Shown piece by piece: positions 1 through 8,492 of a DNA stretch of 64,000 bases. Location of the stretch: the NCBI RefSeq assembly GCF_006265115.1, contig NZ_SMDR01000001.1:1178001-1242000 (forward strand), in the 5' to 3' direction. Source of the DNA: Arenimonas terrae (GTDB taxonomy: Bacteria; Pseudomonadota; Gammaproteobacteria; Xanthomonadales; Xanthomonadaceae). Position numbers and translations under genes: made by a program. Within the stretch, counting starts at the first letter, position 1, and each line of letters starts with the position of its first letter. The notes beneath the pieces were generated by a model. That model was not told the origin of the DNA. It saw nothing but the letters and a program-made list of their open reading frames with translations, and searched no databases.

Positions 1-34
1 GGAGCGAATAGCGGGCGGAGGTGGCGTCGGTCAT
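1..34 (-). CDS. possible 5-prime end of a gene running off the left edge
   Basis: On the minus strand an ATG at 34-32 opens a frame that stays open to the window edge and begins MTDATSARYSL. It lies 49 bases downstream of the stop of the serine hydrolase gene on the same strand, so it could be the next gene of that unit. No convincing ribosome binding site is seen and only 11 codons are visible, so no function can be given. Confidence 0.3.
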   Translation of the reverse strand, partial: MTDATSARYSL

Positions 35-83
35 GGCCGGCGAAGGATACCGTGCGGACCGCGGCGGCAGCGGGCGTCCCGGC

Positions 84-1727
84 TCACGGCCGGGCCCCGC
101 GCAGCACCTGGCCGCCCTGGTGCAGGACGACCGCGACCACGCGGCCGGCGGCGTCGCGCTCGAAGCGGATCTCGGCGCCGACGGCGTCCACGGTGAACAC
201 GTCCTTGGCCACCGCCACCGTTTCCAGCGCGGGCTGGCCGCTGCCCTGGACGAAGAGCCGGCCGTCGCGCTCGAACACCTTCAGCGAGAACTCCGGCATC
301 AGCGGGTAGTCGCCGGCATAGGCCTGCAGCGCTTCGGCGGACGGCGCCGGCATCGCCGGCTTCGGCGCCAGGTCGCGGCGGACGGCGGCGAGCTGCGCGC
401 CCATCTGCACCCAGGTGAAGCCGTAGCTTCCGTCGGCCTTGCGCTGCGGCCGGAGCAGCGCGTCGAAGGCCAGCGGATAAAAATCGCCGGCGTCGTCGTG
501 GCCCATCTCGAAAGCCGGCTGGCCTTCCGCCTGGATCACCAGCGCTTCGCCCTTGCGGCTGAGCTCCATCTTCATGCCGCCCTGCAGGGTGTAGTGGCCG
601 ACCAGCGCGTCCACGAGCTCGGCAGGCGCGGCGACGACCTTGCGCGGCTTGCCCAGCGGCACCGAGGCATCGGCCAGGTGCAGGCCGAGGCTGCCGAGGC
701 CACCCAGCGAATGCAGCGCCGTGTCCGACAGCACGATCACGCCGCGTGCGGCCGCGCGGTCGAAGGCGACGAAGGACGAGAAGCCGCCGGTGCCGCCCTC
801 GTGCGCATGCCAGGTGCGGCCGTTGAGCGGCGCCAGCATCCAGTTCATCGCCATCGCCGGCTGCGCGCCGGGATTCACCGGCTGCTGGCTCAGCGCCAGC
901 GCCGCGGCCAGCGGTTCCGGCGCAGCGCCGAGCTGGCCCTGAACGTAGCGGACCATGTCGTCGAGCGTCGCGCGCACGCCGCCGACGCCGGCGACGTCGG
1001 TGCGGAAATCCCAGGCCGGCGTCGGCTGCCCGTTCGGCAGATGGCCCTGGGCGACCCGCACGCCGTCGGGGCGGCGGTTGATGTGGGCGCCGGTCATGCC
1101 CAGCGGCGTGAACACCCGCTCGTCGAGCAGGGTCTCGAAATCGGCGCCGGCGCGGCGAGCGACCGCGTAGCTGAGCAGCATCGAGGCGAAGTTCGAATAG
1201 TCGAAGCCCGCGCCCGGCGCCCGCGACAATTCGCTGCGCTCGAGCGCGGCGAGCAGCATCTCGGCGGTCACCGGCGCATACGGATTGGCGGCGTTCTCGA
1301 TCGCGACGCCGGGCGGCAGCGCCGCCAGGCCGCTGGTATGGCTGACCACATGACGCAGCAGGATCGGCTGGCCCTCGAAGCCCGGCACCTTGATGCCGTC
1401 CGGCAGCCAGGCCGACAGCGGGTCGTCCAGCGAGCCCTTGCCTTCGTGGATCAGCCCGGCGAGCAGGGCCGAGGTCATCGTCTTGCTGACCGAGCCGATC
1501 TCGAAGGCGGTGTCGGGTCCGACGCGCAGCGCCTTGTCCGCATCGGCACAGGCGAAGGCGCGGGTGACGTTTTTGTCGACCACGGCCACCGCGAAGCAGG
1601 CGCCGGTGCGGTCGCCGTGCAAGCGCTGCGCCAGCTTGGCCTCGAGGTCGGCCTGGCTCAGGGCCTGGGCGGGGGACGCGGCCGCGACGGCGAGGGCCAG
1701 GATCAGGGCTTGGCTGGGCAGGGACAT
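84..1727 (-). CDS. secreted beta-lactamase-family serine hydrolase
   Basis: A 547-residue serine hydrolase of the beta-lactamase class C / penicillin-binding-protein fold (Pfam Beta-lactamase). A signal peptide occupies about residues 1-22. The catalytic triad motifs are visible: S79-V-S-K82 (nucleophile and base), Y177-S-N179, and H309-E-G as the third motif in place of KTG. Residues after about 370 form a C-terminal beta-rich extension of the kind found in periplasmic esterase, D-aminopeptidase or carboxypeptidase relatives, which are longer than true beta-lactamases. The start is supported by CGGAG about seven bases upstream. Substrate is unknown; a D-amino-acid peptidase or esterase is as likely as a beta-lactam hydrolase, and no ampR-like regulator is adjacent. 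Confidence 0.85.
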   Translation of the reverse strand: MSLPSQALILALAVAAASPAQALSQADLEAKLAQRLHGDRTGACFAVAVVDKNVTRAFACADADKALRVGPDTAFEIGSVSKTMTSALLAGLIHEGKGSLDDPLSAWLPDGIKVPGFEGQPILLRHVVSHTSGLAALPPGVAIENAANPYAPVTAEMLLAALERSELSRAPGAGFDYSNFASMLLSYAVARRAGADFETLLDERVFTPLGMTGAHINRRPDGVRVAQGHLPNGQPTPAWDFRTDVAGVGGVRATLDDMVRYVQGQLGAAPEPLAAALALSQQPVNPGAQPAMAMNWMLAPLNGRTWHAHEGGTGGFSSFVAFDRAAARGVIVLSDTALHSLGGLGSLGLHLADASVPLGKPRKVVAAPAELVDALVGHYTLQGGMKMELSRKGEALVIQAEGQPAFEMGHDDAGDFYPLAFDALLRPQRKADGSYGFTWVQMGAQLAAVRRDLAPKPAMPAPSAEALQAYAGDYPLMPEFSLKVFERDGRLFVQGSGQPALETVAVAKDVFTVDAVGAEIRFERDAAGRVVAVVLHQGGQVLRGARP

Positions 1728-1835
1728 GGCGGACTCCGGATGAGGGACCGTTTCAGGCTGCCCGCCCGGACGGCCACCCGGGGCGGCTTGCGATGGAAGG
1801 CCGCGGGCTGGCGACGGAACCCCCGCAGCGCCGGC

Positions 1836-3134
1836 TCAATCCGCCAGCAGGTCCTTCATCGCCTCGCCGTAGCGGCGGGCGATGTCGTCGTGGTCGCGGT
1901 GCCGGGCCTGGGCCACCACGGTCTGGCCGGCGACATGGACCTCGTGCACCAGGCCGCGGTTGCCGCCGAACACGAAACGGTCGAGCAGGTCGGCAGGCGT
2001 GGCGCCGGCCAGCGCCGGCGCGCCCGGGTCGAGCACGATCCAATCCTGCGCGGCCGCCGGCTGGCCGCAGGCGCGCAGGCCGCCGGCCAGGGCCTGGGTG
2101 TAGAGCAACTCGCCGGTGCTGGGCTGGTCGGCACTGACGGCGATGTTGCGGCGGCGCGTGACCAGGCGCTGGCCGTATTCGAGCCAGCGCAGCTCCTCCA
2201 CCGGCGACACCGACACGTGCGAATCCGAACCGATGCCCCAATGGCCGCCGGCGGCAAGGAAATCGCGCAGCGGGAACAGGCCGTCGCCGAGATTGGCTTC
2301 GGTGGTCGGGCAGATCGCCACCGTGGCGCCGCTGGCGGCGATGCCCTGCACTTCCGCGGTTTCCAGATGGGTGGCGTGCACCAGGGTCCAGTGCGCATCC
2401 ACCGGCGCATTCGCCAGCAGCCATTCGACGGGGCGGGCGCCGCGCAGGGCCTGGCAGTCCTGCACTTCGCCGATCTGTTCGGCGATGTGGATATGCACGG
2501 GCATCGGCGTGCCGGCGATCGCCGCCAGCAGCTCGTGCATCGCCGCTTCCGGCACGGCGCGCAGGCTGTGCAGGGCGACGCCGACCTTCAGGGTGTCGTG
2601 CTCGAGCGCGCGCAGCGACTGCAGCAGCGCCAGGAAGCCGTCGAGCGTGTGGCCGAAGCGGCGCTGGCGTTCCGACAGCGGGCGGCCGTCGAAACCGCCG
2701 GTCATGTACAGCACCGGCAGCAGGGTCAGGCGGATGCCGGTGTCGCGGGCCGCGGCGATGAGCGCCTTCGACATCGCGGCCGGGTCGTCGTAGGGGCGAC
2801 CGTCGGGCTGGTGGTGCAGGTAATGGAATTCGCAGACGGTGGTGAAGCCCGACTCCAGCATCTCCGCGTAGAGCTGCCGTGCGATGGCGTACTGGGTGTC
2901 CGGCGTCACCCGGCCGGCGAAGCGGTACATCAGCTCGCGCCAGGTCCAGAAGCTGTCCTCGGGATGGCTCTGGCGTTCGGCAAGGCCGGCCATCGCGCGC
3001 TGGAAGGCGTGCGAATGCAGGTTGGGCAGGCCGCTCATGCGCCAGCGGGCGACGGCCGCGTCGACGCTGTCGACCGCGGCCAGCTTGGCCCAGCCTTCGG
3101 GCGTGAACAGGTGTTCGGTGGGCAGGTCCGGCAT
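1836..3134 (-). CDS. hutF: formimidoylglutamate deiminase HutF
   Basis: Deaminates N-formimino-L-glutamate to N-formyl-L-glutamate and ammonia in the five-step (HutF/HutG) histidine degradation route. It is a 432-residue amidohydrolase with the metal-site signatures LHSHAFQRA (HxH, near residue 40), HIHIAEQ, LVHATH and the catalytic Asp in GSDSHVS. The start at 3134 was chosen because it gives [10 protein letters not shown], which matches the family N-terminus, whereas longer upstream frames run into the divergent gene. The N-terminal small beta domain is shorter than in Pseudomonas HutF. The gene is divergent from the CoA-transferase/hutI pair and shares a roughly 50-base promoter gap with it. 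hutH, hutU and hutG are not in the window. Confidence 0.9.
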   Translation of the reverse strand: MPDLPTEHLFTPEGWAKLAAVDSVDAAVARWRMSGLPNLHSHAFQRAMAGLAERQSHPEDSFWTWRELMYRFAGRVTPDTQYAIARQLYAEMLESGFTTVCEFHYLHHQPDGRPYDDPAAMSKALIAAARDTGIRLTLLPVLYMTGGFDGRPLSERQRRFGHTLDGFLALLQSLRALEHDTLKVGVALHSLRAVPEAAMHELLAAIAGTPMPVHIHIAEQIGEVQDCQALRGARPVEWLLANAPVDAHWTLVHATHLETAEVQGIAASGATVAICPTTEANLGDGLFPLRDFLAAGGHWGIGSDSHVSVSPVEELRWLEYGQRLVTRRRNIAVSADQPSTGELLYTQALAGGLRACGQPAAAQDWIVLDPGAPALAGATPADLLDRFVFGGNRGLVHEVHVAGQTVVAQARHRDHDDIARRYGEAMKDLLAD

Positions 3135-3167
3135 GGCGCGAGTTTCGCATGACCGCATCCGGGCCGC

Positions 3168-3174
3168 ATACAAT
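3168..3174. promoter_or_regulatory. overlapping divergent minus-10 boxes, hutF and CoA transferase
   Basis: ATACAAT contains TACAAT on the plus strand (3169-3174) and TTGTAT on the minus strand. From the plus box, transcription would begin within about two bases of the ATG at 3183, giving a nearly leaderless mRNA; hutF would have a leader of about 27 bases. No clear minus-35 is seen. Confidence 0.45.
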
Positions 3175-3182
3175 GCCGGCCC

Positions 3183-4343
3183 ATGAATGCCCTGTCCGGA
3201 ATAACGGTGCTGGAACTGTCGCGGGTCCTGGCCGGGCCGTGGTGCGGCATGGTGCTCGCCGACCTGGGCGCGGACGTGATCAAGCTCGAGTCCTTCGACG
3301 GCGACGACACCCGCGGGCTGGGCCCGCCCTTCCTGGACGGCATGTCGGCGTACTTCGCCTGCTGCAACCGCAACAAACGTTCGCTGGCCATCGACCTGCG
3401 CGCGCCGGCCGCGCGGCCGCTGCTGGAGGCGCTGGTGCGCGAGGCCGACGTGCTGGTCGAGAACTACCGCACCGGCGGCGCCGAGTCGCTGGGCGTGGGC
3501 TACGAGGCGATGGCGAAGATCAATCCACGCCTGGTGTACTGCTCGATCTCCGGCTATGGCCGTTCGGGACCGGGCGCGCAGCTGCCGGGTTACGACTACG
3601 TCGTGCAGGCCGAGGCCGGGCTGATGTCGATCACCGGGCCGGCCGACGGCGAACCGCACAAGGTCGGCGTGGCCGTGGCCGACCTGTCCACCGGCCAGAA
3701 CGCCGCCACCGCCATCCTGGCCGCGCTGATGCAGCGCCACCACACCGGCAGGGGCCAGCGCATCGACGTGTCGCTGTTCGACAGTCAGCTGGCCCTGCTC
3801 GCCAACGTCGGCAGCAATGCGCTGTTCACCGAAGGCGGGGCGGCGCGCTACGGCAATGCCCACGCCAGCATCGTGCCCTACCAGGCCTTCCACGCCCGCG
3901 ACGGCGAGTTCGTGCTGGCGGTGGCGAGCGAAAAACTCTGGATGCAGACCTGCGAGGCGCTGGGCCGCAGCGAATGGCTGCGCGATCCACGTTTCCTCAA
4001 CAACGCGGCGCGGGTCGAACACCGCGAGGCGCTGTGCGGCGACCTGCAGGCGCTGTTCGCCGGCGAAACGACCGCGCACTGGCTGGCGCTGTTCGAACGT
4101 GCCGGCGTGCCGGCGGCACCGATCAATTCGGTGCGGCAGGCGCTCGACCACCCGGTGGCGCAGGCGCGCGGCATGCGCATCGCCATCGACGGCGTGCCGA
4201 TGGTCGGCAGCCCGCTGAAACTGTCCGCCTCGCCGCCGCGGCTGGAGCGCGCACCGCCCGCCCTGGGCCAGCACAGCGACGAGATCGCGCGGCACTACGG
4301 CTTCGACCCGGCCAGCCTGCGCACGCAGGGAGCGATCCGGTGA
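3183..4343 (+). CDS. family III CoA transferase (CaiB/BaiF family)
   Basis: A 386-residue formyl-CoA-transferase/CaiB-type enzyme, expected to move CoA between carboxylic acids through an aspartyl-CoA thioester. The N-terminal [17 protein letters not shown] and the segment [17 protein letters not shown] (residues 137-152) are family hallmarks; D138 is the expected catalytic aspartate. Length is normal for the family. Its stop overlaps the GTG start of hutI (GTGA), so the two are translationally coupled. Family III members act on many acids and the substrate cannot be read from sequence. Its position between hutF and hutI suggests, but does not prove, a role in carboxylic acid catabolism linked to histidine or glutamate breakdown. 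Confidence 0.88.
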   Translation: MNALSGITVLELSRVLAGPWCGMVLADLGADVIKLESFDGDDTRGLGPPFLDGMSAYFACCNRNKRSLAIDLRAPAARPLLEALVREADVLVENYRTGGAESLGVGYEAMAKINPRLVYCSISGYGRSGPGAQLPGYDYVVQAEAGLMSITGPADGEPHKVGVAVADLSTGQNAATAILAALMQRHHTGRGQRIDVSLFDSQLALLANVGSNALFTEGGAARYGNAHASIVPYQAFHARDGEFVLAVASEKLWMQTCEALGRSEWLRDPRFLNNAARVEHREALCGDLQALFAGETTAHWLALFERAGVPAAPINSVRQALDHPVAQARGMRIAIDGVPMVGSPLKLSASPPRLERAPPALGQHSDEIARHYGFDPASLRTQGAIR

Positions 4344-5578
4344 TCGGCCGGCTCGCGCCGCCCTGGGACCGGCTGCTGCTGGACGCGCGCCTGGCGACGC
4401 TGCGCGACGACCTGGGCGGCTACGGCGCCATCGACAACGGCGTGCTGGCCTGGAAGGACGGGCTGATCGCCTATGCCGGTCCGCGCGGCGACCTGCCGGG
4501 CGAACCCGCCGCCCTGGCCGCGCGCGTGGATTCCGCGCAGGGGCGCTGGATCACGCCCGGCCTGGTGGACTGCCATACCCACCTGGTGTTCGGCGGCGAC
4601 CGCGCGGTGGAATTCGAGCGCCGCCTGCAGGGCGCGACCTACGAACAGATCGCCCGCGAAGGCGGCGGCATCGTCTCGACGGTGCGCGCCACCCGCGCGC
4701 TGGACGAGGAGGCGCTGCTGGCCGCGTCGCTTCCGCGCGCCCGCGCGCTTCGGGCCGACGGCGTGACCACGCTCGAAATCAAGTCCGGCTACGGCCTGGA
4801 CCTCGACAGCGAGCGGCGGATGCTGCGCGCGGCGCGGCGGCTCGGCGAGGCGCTGGGCCTGACGGTGCGCACCACCTATCTGGCCGCGCATGCGCTGCCG
4901 CCGGAATTTGCCGGCCGCGCCGACGATTACATCGCCGCCGTCTGCGAATGGCTGCCGGTGCTGCACGCCGAAGGCCTGGTCGACGCGGTCGACGCCTTCT
5001 GCGAAGGCATCGGCTTCTCGCCGGCGCAGACGCGGCGGGTGTTCGAGGCCGCGCGCGCGCTCGGCCTGCCGGTGAAGCTGCACGCCGACCAGCTCAGCGA
5101 CCTCGGCGGCGCGGCCCTGGCCGCGGAGTTCGGCGGGCTATCGGCCGACCACATCGAATGGACCGGCGAAGCCGCCGTGCGCGCGATGGCGAAAGCCGGC
5201 ACGGTCGCTGTGCTGCTGCCCGGGGCCTTCCACGTGCTCCGGGAAACGAAGCTGCCGCCGATCGCCGCGCTGCGCGAACACGCCGTGCCGATGGCGGTCG
5301 CCACCGACCTCAACCCCGGCACCTCGCCGCTGCAGTCGCTGCGGCTGGCGATGTCGCTGGCCTGCACCCACTTCAAGCTCACGCCCGAAGAGGCCCTGCG
5401 CGGCGCCACCGTGCATGCCGCCGCCGCGCTCGGACTGCACGACCGCGGCCGGCTGCAGCCGGGCCAGCGCGCCGACTTCGTGCAGTGGAACATCCAGCAT
5501 CCGGCGGAGCTGTGCTACTGGCTCGGCGGCGACGTGGCCTATGCCGTGCACATCGCCGGGCGCCGCGTCAGCGACTGA
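4340..5578 (+). CDS. hutI: imidazolonepropionase HutI
   Basis: Hydrolyses 4-imidazolone-5-propanoate to N-formimino-L-glutamate, the step before HutF. The 412-residue amidohydrolase shows [10 protein letters not shown] (metal HxH), [14 protein letters not shown] with [33 protein letters not shown] and the catalytic aspartate in VATDLNPGT. The GTG at 4340 was chosen because it overlaps the preceding stop by four bases and gives the family length; the long upstream extension of the frame lies inside the CoA-transferase gene. A strong hairpin follows immediately (5593-5618). Confidence 0.93.
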   Translation: MIGRLAPPWDRLLLDARLATLRDDLGGYGAIDNGVLAWKDGLIAYAGPRGDLPGEPAALAARVDSAQGRWITPGLVDCHTHLVFGGDRAVEFERRLQGATYEQIAREGGGIVSTVRATRALDEEALLAASLPRARALRADGVTTLEIKSGYGLDLDSERRMLRAARRLGEALGLTVRTTYLAAHALPPEFAGRADDYIAAVCEWLPVLHAEGLVDAVDAFCEGIGFSPAQTRRVFEAARALGLPVKLHADQLSDLGGAALAAEFGGLSADHIEWTGEAAVRAMAKAGTVAVLLPGAFHVLRETKLPPIAALREHAVPMAVATDLNPGTSPLQSLRLAMSLACTHFKLTPEEALRGATVHAAAALGLHDRGRLQPGQRADFVQWNIQHPAELCYWLGGDVAYAVHIAGRRVSD

Positions 5579-5592
5579 GCGCCCGGAAACGA

Positions 5593-5618
5593 CGAAGCCC
5601 CGCCGGAGCGGGGCTTCG
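5593..5618. terminator. bidirectional hairpin between hutI and the bTHX-like gene
   Basis: An 11-bp perfect stem (CGAAGCCCCGC / GCGGGGCTTCG) with a CGGA loop lies between the convergent ends of hutI and the small ribosomal-protein gene. There is little T-tract on either side, so efficiency is uncertain. Confidence 0.65.
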
Positions 5619-5641
5619 AACCAGCAACGCGCGGGGCGCGA

Positions 5642-5818
5642 TTACTTGGCGGCGGCGGCCTTCTTGGCCGGAGCCTTCTTGGCCGGGGCCTTGGCGACCG
5701 GGGCCTTCACGGTGGCAGCCTTCGCGGCGGTCGGCTTCTTGACCGTCTGCGGACGGGCATTGCCGTGGCTGCCGGTGAAACGCTTGCCCTTGGCGGTCTT
5801 CTTGTCGCCCCTACCCAT
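5642..5818 (-). CDS. bTHX-like small ribosomal protein with lysine/alanine/proline tail
   Basis: A 58-residue, very basic protein. Residues 1-22 (MGRGDKKTAKGKRFTGSHGN and following) match the bacterial THX family of tiny 30S-head proteins, whose signature is MGKGDKKTxxGKxxxGSxGxxRP. Residues 27-58 form an AKAP/AKKAP-type tail resembling histone H1 or AlgP-like C-termini. The ATG is preceded by an AAGGAA-type purine stretch on the minus strand (complement of 5820-5830). The likely place of action is the 30S head, with the tail contacting RNA. The tail alone would suggest a histone-like DNA-binding protein; the N-terminus makes the ribosomal assignment better. Confidence 0.8.
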   Translation of the reverse strand: MGRGDKKTAKGKRFTGSHGNARPQTVKKPTAAKAATVKAPVAKAPAKKAPAKKAAAAK

Positions 5819-5902
5819 GGTGATTCCTTAGAAAGTGATGTTCGGTGAGGCGCGTAGCCTACCACCGCGCGCCCTGCCGACCAAGATGGCCGGCCCGGTG
5901 CC

Positions 5903-6313
5903 TCAGTGCGAATGGCCCCAGGACAGCCGCAGGTTGACCAGATGCGCCAGTGCGATCAGCACACCGCCGATGGCCATGGCCACCGCATGCGGCGTGATCG
6001 AATCGTGCAGCGGCGGATACAGATAGGCGCCCCAGATCAGCAGCAGGCCCGGCGCGACCAGCAGCCAGGCGTGGTAGGCGCGGTGGCCGCGGTAGCCCAG
6101 GTACAGGCTGATCAGGGCCAGCACCGTGGCGAAACTGCTGAAGGCGAATTCGAAGCCGTGCCAGGCCACGAGGCCCAGACCCAGGGCCGGCACCACCGCC
6201 AGCGCCACCGGGATCAGGGCGCAGTGCAGCGCGCAGATGAATGCGCCGACGGCGCCCAGGCGGTCGGCCCAGTGCGGCAGGTGGAACCTTCGCGGTTTGA
6301 TCAGGCTGGCCAT
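5903..6313 (-). CDS. MerC-family membrane protein, probable zinc/metal role
   Basis: A 136-residue inner-membrane protein with four predicted helices and the MerC-domain signature DRLGAVGAFICALHCALIP, whose two cysteines (CALHC) are the presumed metal ligands. MerC relatives move soft metal ions. No mer genes are nearby; instead it is divergent from a ZnuD-like TonB receptor, with a Zur-box-like site between, so a part in zinc uptake or homeostasis is more likely than mercury resistance. The start at 6313 (MASLIKPRRF) is preferred over a start 33 bases upstream, because the upstream one would place the start nearly on top of the predicted promoter/operator. Confidence 0.75.
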   Translation of the reverse strand: MASLIKPRRFHLPHWADRLGAVGAFICALHCALIPVALAVVPALGLGLVAWHGFEFAFSSFATVLALISLYLGYRGHRAYHAWLLVAPGLLLIWGAYLYPPLHDSITPHAVAMAIGGVLIALAHLVNLRLSWGHSH

Positions 6314-6339
6314 GACGTCCGGGGGATTGCGCTCAAGTT

Positions 6340-6357
6340 GGAACAATATAACATTCC
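6340..6357. promoter_or_regulatory. Zur-box-like operator overlapping divergent minus-10 boxes
   Basis: GGAACAATATAACATTCC lies midway between the MerC-family gene and the TonB receptor. The half TATAACATTCC matches 10 of 11 positions of the gammaproteobacterial Zur half-site TATAACATTTC; the other half is degenerate. On the minus strand it contains TTATAT and TATATT, and on the plus strand TATAAC and TAACAT, so a bound repressor would cover both promoters. The zur gene itself is about 3.9 kb away. Confidence 0.55.
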
Positions 6358-6387
6358 GCCCCGAGCCCAGACAACCGGACCGTGACC

Positions 6388-8460
6388 ATGCCCCGAATCC
6401 CCCGCCCCGCCGCCCTGACCACCGCCATCCTGCTGGCCCTGCCCGGCCTGGTCCTGGCCGACAACCGCGGCGACGCGCACGACCACGACACCGCCCGCAC
6501 CCTCGATGCCGTCGAAGTGACGGCCTCGCCGCTGCGCAACGCCATCGACGACCTGGCCCGCCCGGTCGAGGTGCTCGCCGGCGAAGAGCTCGACGCCCGC
6601 AAGGCCGGCACCCTGGGCGAAACCCTGGAGCGCCAGACCGGCGTGCAGTCGTCCTACTTCGGCGCCGGCGTCGGCCGGCCGATCATCCGCGGCCAGGACG
6701 GCGCGCGCGTGCAGGTGCTCACCGGCGGCACCGGCGCCGCCGACGTGTCGACCATCAGCGCCGACCACGCGGTCACCATCGAACCCTTCCTCGCCGACCA
6801 GATCGAAGTGCTCAAGGGCCCCGCCACCCTGCTCTACGGCAGCGGCGCGATCGGCGGCGCGGTGAACGTGGTGGACGGCCGCGTGCCGACCCAGCGCGCC
6901 GGCCGCGACCTCACCGGCCGGGCCGAGATCCGCCACGGCAGCGTGTCGGACGAAAACACCGGCATGGGCCGCATCGACGCCGACGCCGGCCCGCTCACCT
7001 TCCACGCCGACCTTTTCCGCCGCGACAGCGGCGACTACCGCATTCCCGGCTACGCCTTTTCGCCCGAGCTCATCGCGGAGGAACTGGCCGAAGGCGAGGA
7101 GCTCGAACACTTCGCCCGCGGCAGGCTGCCCAACAGCGCGCTCACCACCGAAGGCGGCGCCGTCGGTGCCAGCTGGTTCGGCGAGCGCGCCTGGTTCGGC
7201 GCTTCGGCCAACACGTATCGCAGCAACTACGGCATCCCGCCCGGCGCGCACGCGCACGAAGGGGGCGAAGAGGAAGACGAGGAACACGGCGAGGAAGTCG
7301 TGCGCCTGGACCTGCGCCAGGACCGCCTGGACCTGCGCGGCGGCTTCCGCGGCCTGGGCCCGCTGCAGGAACTGAATTGGCGCGCCACCCGCAGCCAGTA
7401 CGAGCACACCGAGTTCGAGGGCGACGCGGTCGGCACCGTGTTCGAGAACGAAGGCACGGAAGTGCGCCTGGAGGCGGTGCAGAACGAGATCGCCGGCTGG
7501 CGCGGCGCCTTCGGCCTGCAGTACGGCCGGCGCGATTTCGCCGCGATCGGCGACGAGGCCTTCGTGCCGCCTTCGGTCACCCGCGATGCCGGCCTGTTCC
7601 TGGTGCAGGAGCGCGACTTCGGCGACTTCAAGCTCGAGCTCGGCGCGCGCCACGACCGCGTGCGCATCGACCCCGAGGGCGCGCTGGCCGACGTCGAACG
7701 CAACGCCACCAGCCTCGCGGTCGGCGGCCTGTGGCGCTTCAGCGAGCTGATGCACCTGAGCATCAACCTGGACCGCGCCGAACGCGCGCCGACCGCCGAA
7801 GAGCTGTTCTCCGACGGCCCGCACATCGCCACCCAGAGCTACGAAATCGGTGACGCCGCGCTCGACAAGGAGTCGGCGACCAGTGCCGAGCTTGGCCTGC
7901 ACCTGCACCAGGGCCGCTTCGAGGGCAAGCTGTCGGTGTACCGCACGGCCTTCGACGACTTCATCTACCTGTCCGACACCGGCGCCGAACTCGACGGCCT
8001 GCCGGTGCGCGCCTGGATCCAGGGTGACGCGACCTTCACCGGCTGGGAAGCCGAAGGCTCGGCCGAGTTGTTCGAGAACGCCAGCGGCCTGTGGACACTG
8101 CGCGTGTTCGCCGACGGCGTGGACGCGAAGCTCGACGATGGCGGCCGACTGCCGCGCATCGCGCCCGGCCGGGTGGGTGCCGACCTGAACTGGTCGCTGG
8201 CCGGCTGGCGCGCACGCATCGGCGCGGTGCGCGTGGCCGAGCAGGACGAGGTCGCGGCCGGCGAAAGCGCCACCGACGGCTACACGCTGGTCGACGCCGG
8301 CCTGGCCTATCACTGGGATGTCGGTGCGACCGGCTGGGAAGCCTTCCTCGAAGGCCGCAACCTGACCAACCAGGAAGCGCGCGCACACACGTCGTTCCTG
8401 AAGGACTTCGCGTCCCTGCCCGGCCGCAACGTCGCGGTGGGCCTGCGCGTCAGCTTCTGA
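6388..8460 (+). CDS. ZnuD-like TonB-dependent outer-membrane receptor
   Basis: A 690-residue outer-membrane receptor. Signal peptide at about 1-24; plug domain about 40-150 (VEVTASPLRNAIDDLARPVEVL, IIRGQDGARV, LLYGSGAIGGAVNVVDG); 22-strand barrel ending in the terminal aromatic GLRVSF. A loop at residues 288-303 reads HAHEGGEEEDEEHGEE, and the mature N-terminus is HDHD-rich; such His/acidic clusters are typical of zinc receptors related to Neisseria ZnuD. The ATG at 6388 is preferred to a GTG two codons earlier. Divergent MerC-family gene, a Zur-box-like site and a nearby zur gene support zinc as substrate. Specificity is inferred, since other TonB receptors share the fold. Confidence 0.82.
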   Translation: MPRIPRPAALTTAILLALPGLVLADNRGDAHDHDTARTLDAVEVTASPLRNAIDDLARPVEVLAGEELDARKAGTLGETLERQTGVQSSYFGAGVGRPIIRGQDGARVQVLTGGTGAADVSTISADHAVTIEPFLADQIEVLKGPATLLYGSGAIGGAVNVVDGRVPTQRAGRDLTGRAEIRHGSVSDENTGMGRIDADAGPLTFHADLFRRDSGDYRIPGYAFSPELIAEELAEGEELEHFARGRLPNSALTTEGGAVGASWFGERAWFGASANTYRSNYGIPPGAHAHEGGEEEDEEHGEEVVRLDLRQDRLDLRGGFRGLGPLQELNWRATRSQYEHTEFEGDAVGTVFENEGTEVRLEAVQNEIAGWRGAFGLQYGRRDFAAIGDEAFVPPSVTRDAGLFLVQERDFGDFKLELGARHDRVRIDPEGALADVERNATSLAVGGLWRFSELMHLSINLDRAERAPTAEELFSDGPHIATQSYEIGDAALDKESATSAELGLHLHQGRFEGKLSVYRTAFDDFIYLSDTGAELDGLPVRAWIQGDATFTGWEAEGSAELFENASGLWTLRVFADGVDAKLDDGGRLPRIAPGRVGADLNWSLAGWRARIGAVRVAEQDEVAAGESATDGYTLVDAGLAYHWDVGATGWEAFLEGRNLTNQEARAHTSFLKDFASLPGRNVAVGLRVSF

Positions 8461-8492
8461 GTTCCACCGGCGCAAGAAGCCGGCGGCGGGGA

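Noticed and set aside
84-1727. True class C beta-lactamase
   Set aside because: The protein is about 150 residues too long, with an extra C-terminal domain and HEGG in place of KTG, and there is no ampR neighbour.
21-3152. A 1043-residue plus-strand open frame
   Set aside because: It lies antisense to the serine hydrolase and hutF genes, is rich in Arg, Gly and His without any domain, and is a typical high-GC shadow frame. Similar long frames throughout the window were discarded for the same reason.
5903-6313. Mercury resistance (merC) assignment
   Set aside because: No merR, merT, merP or merA is present, and the context is a zinc receptor and Zur.
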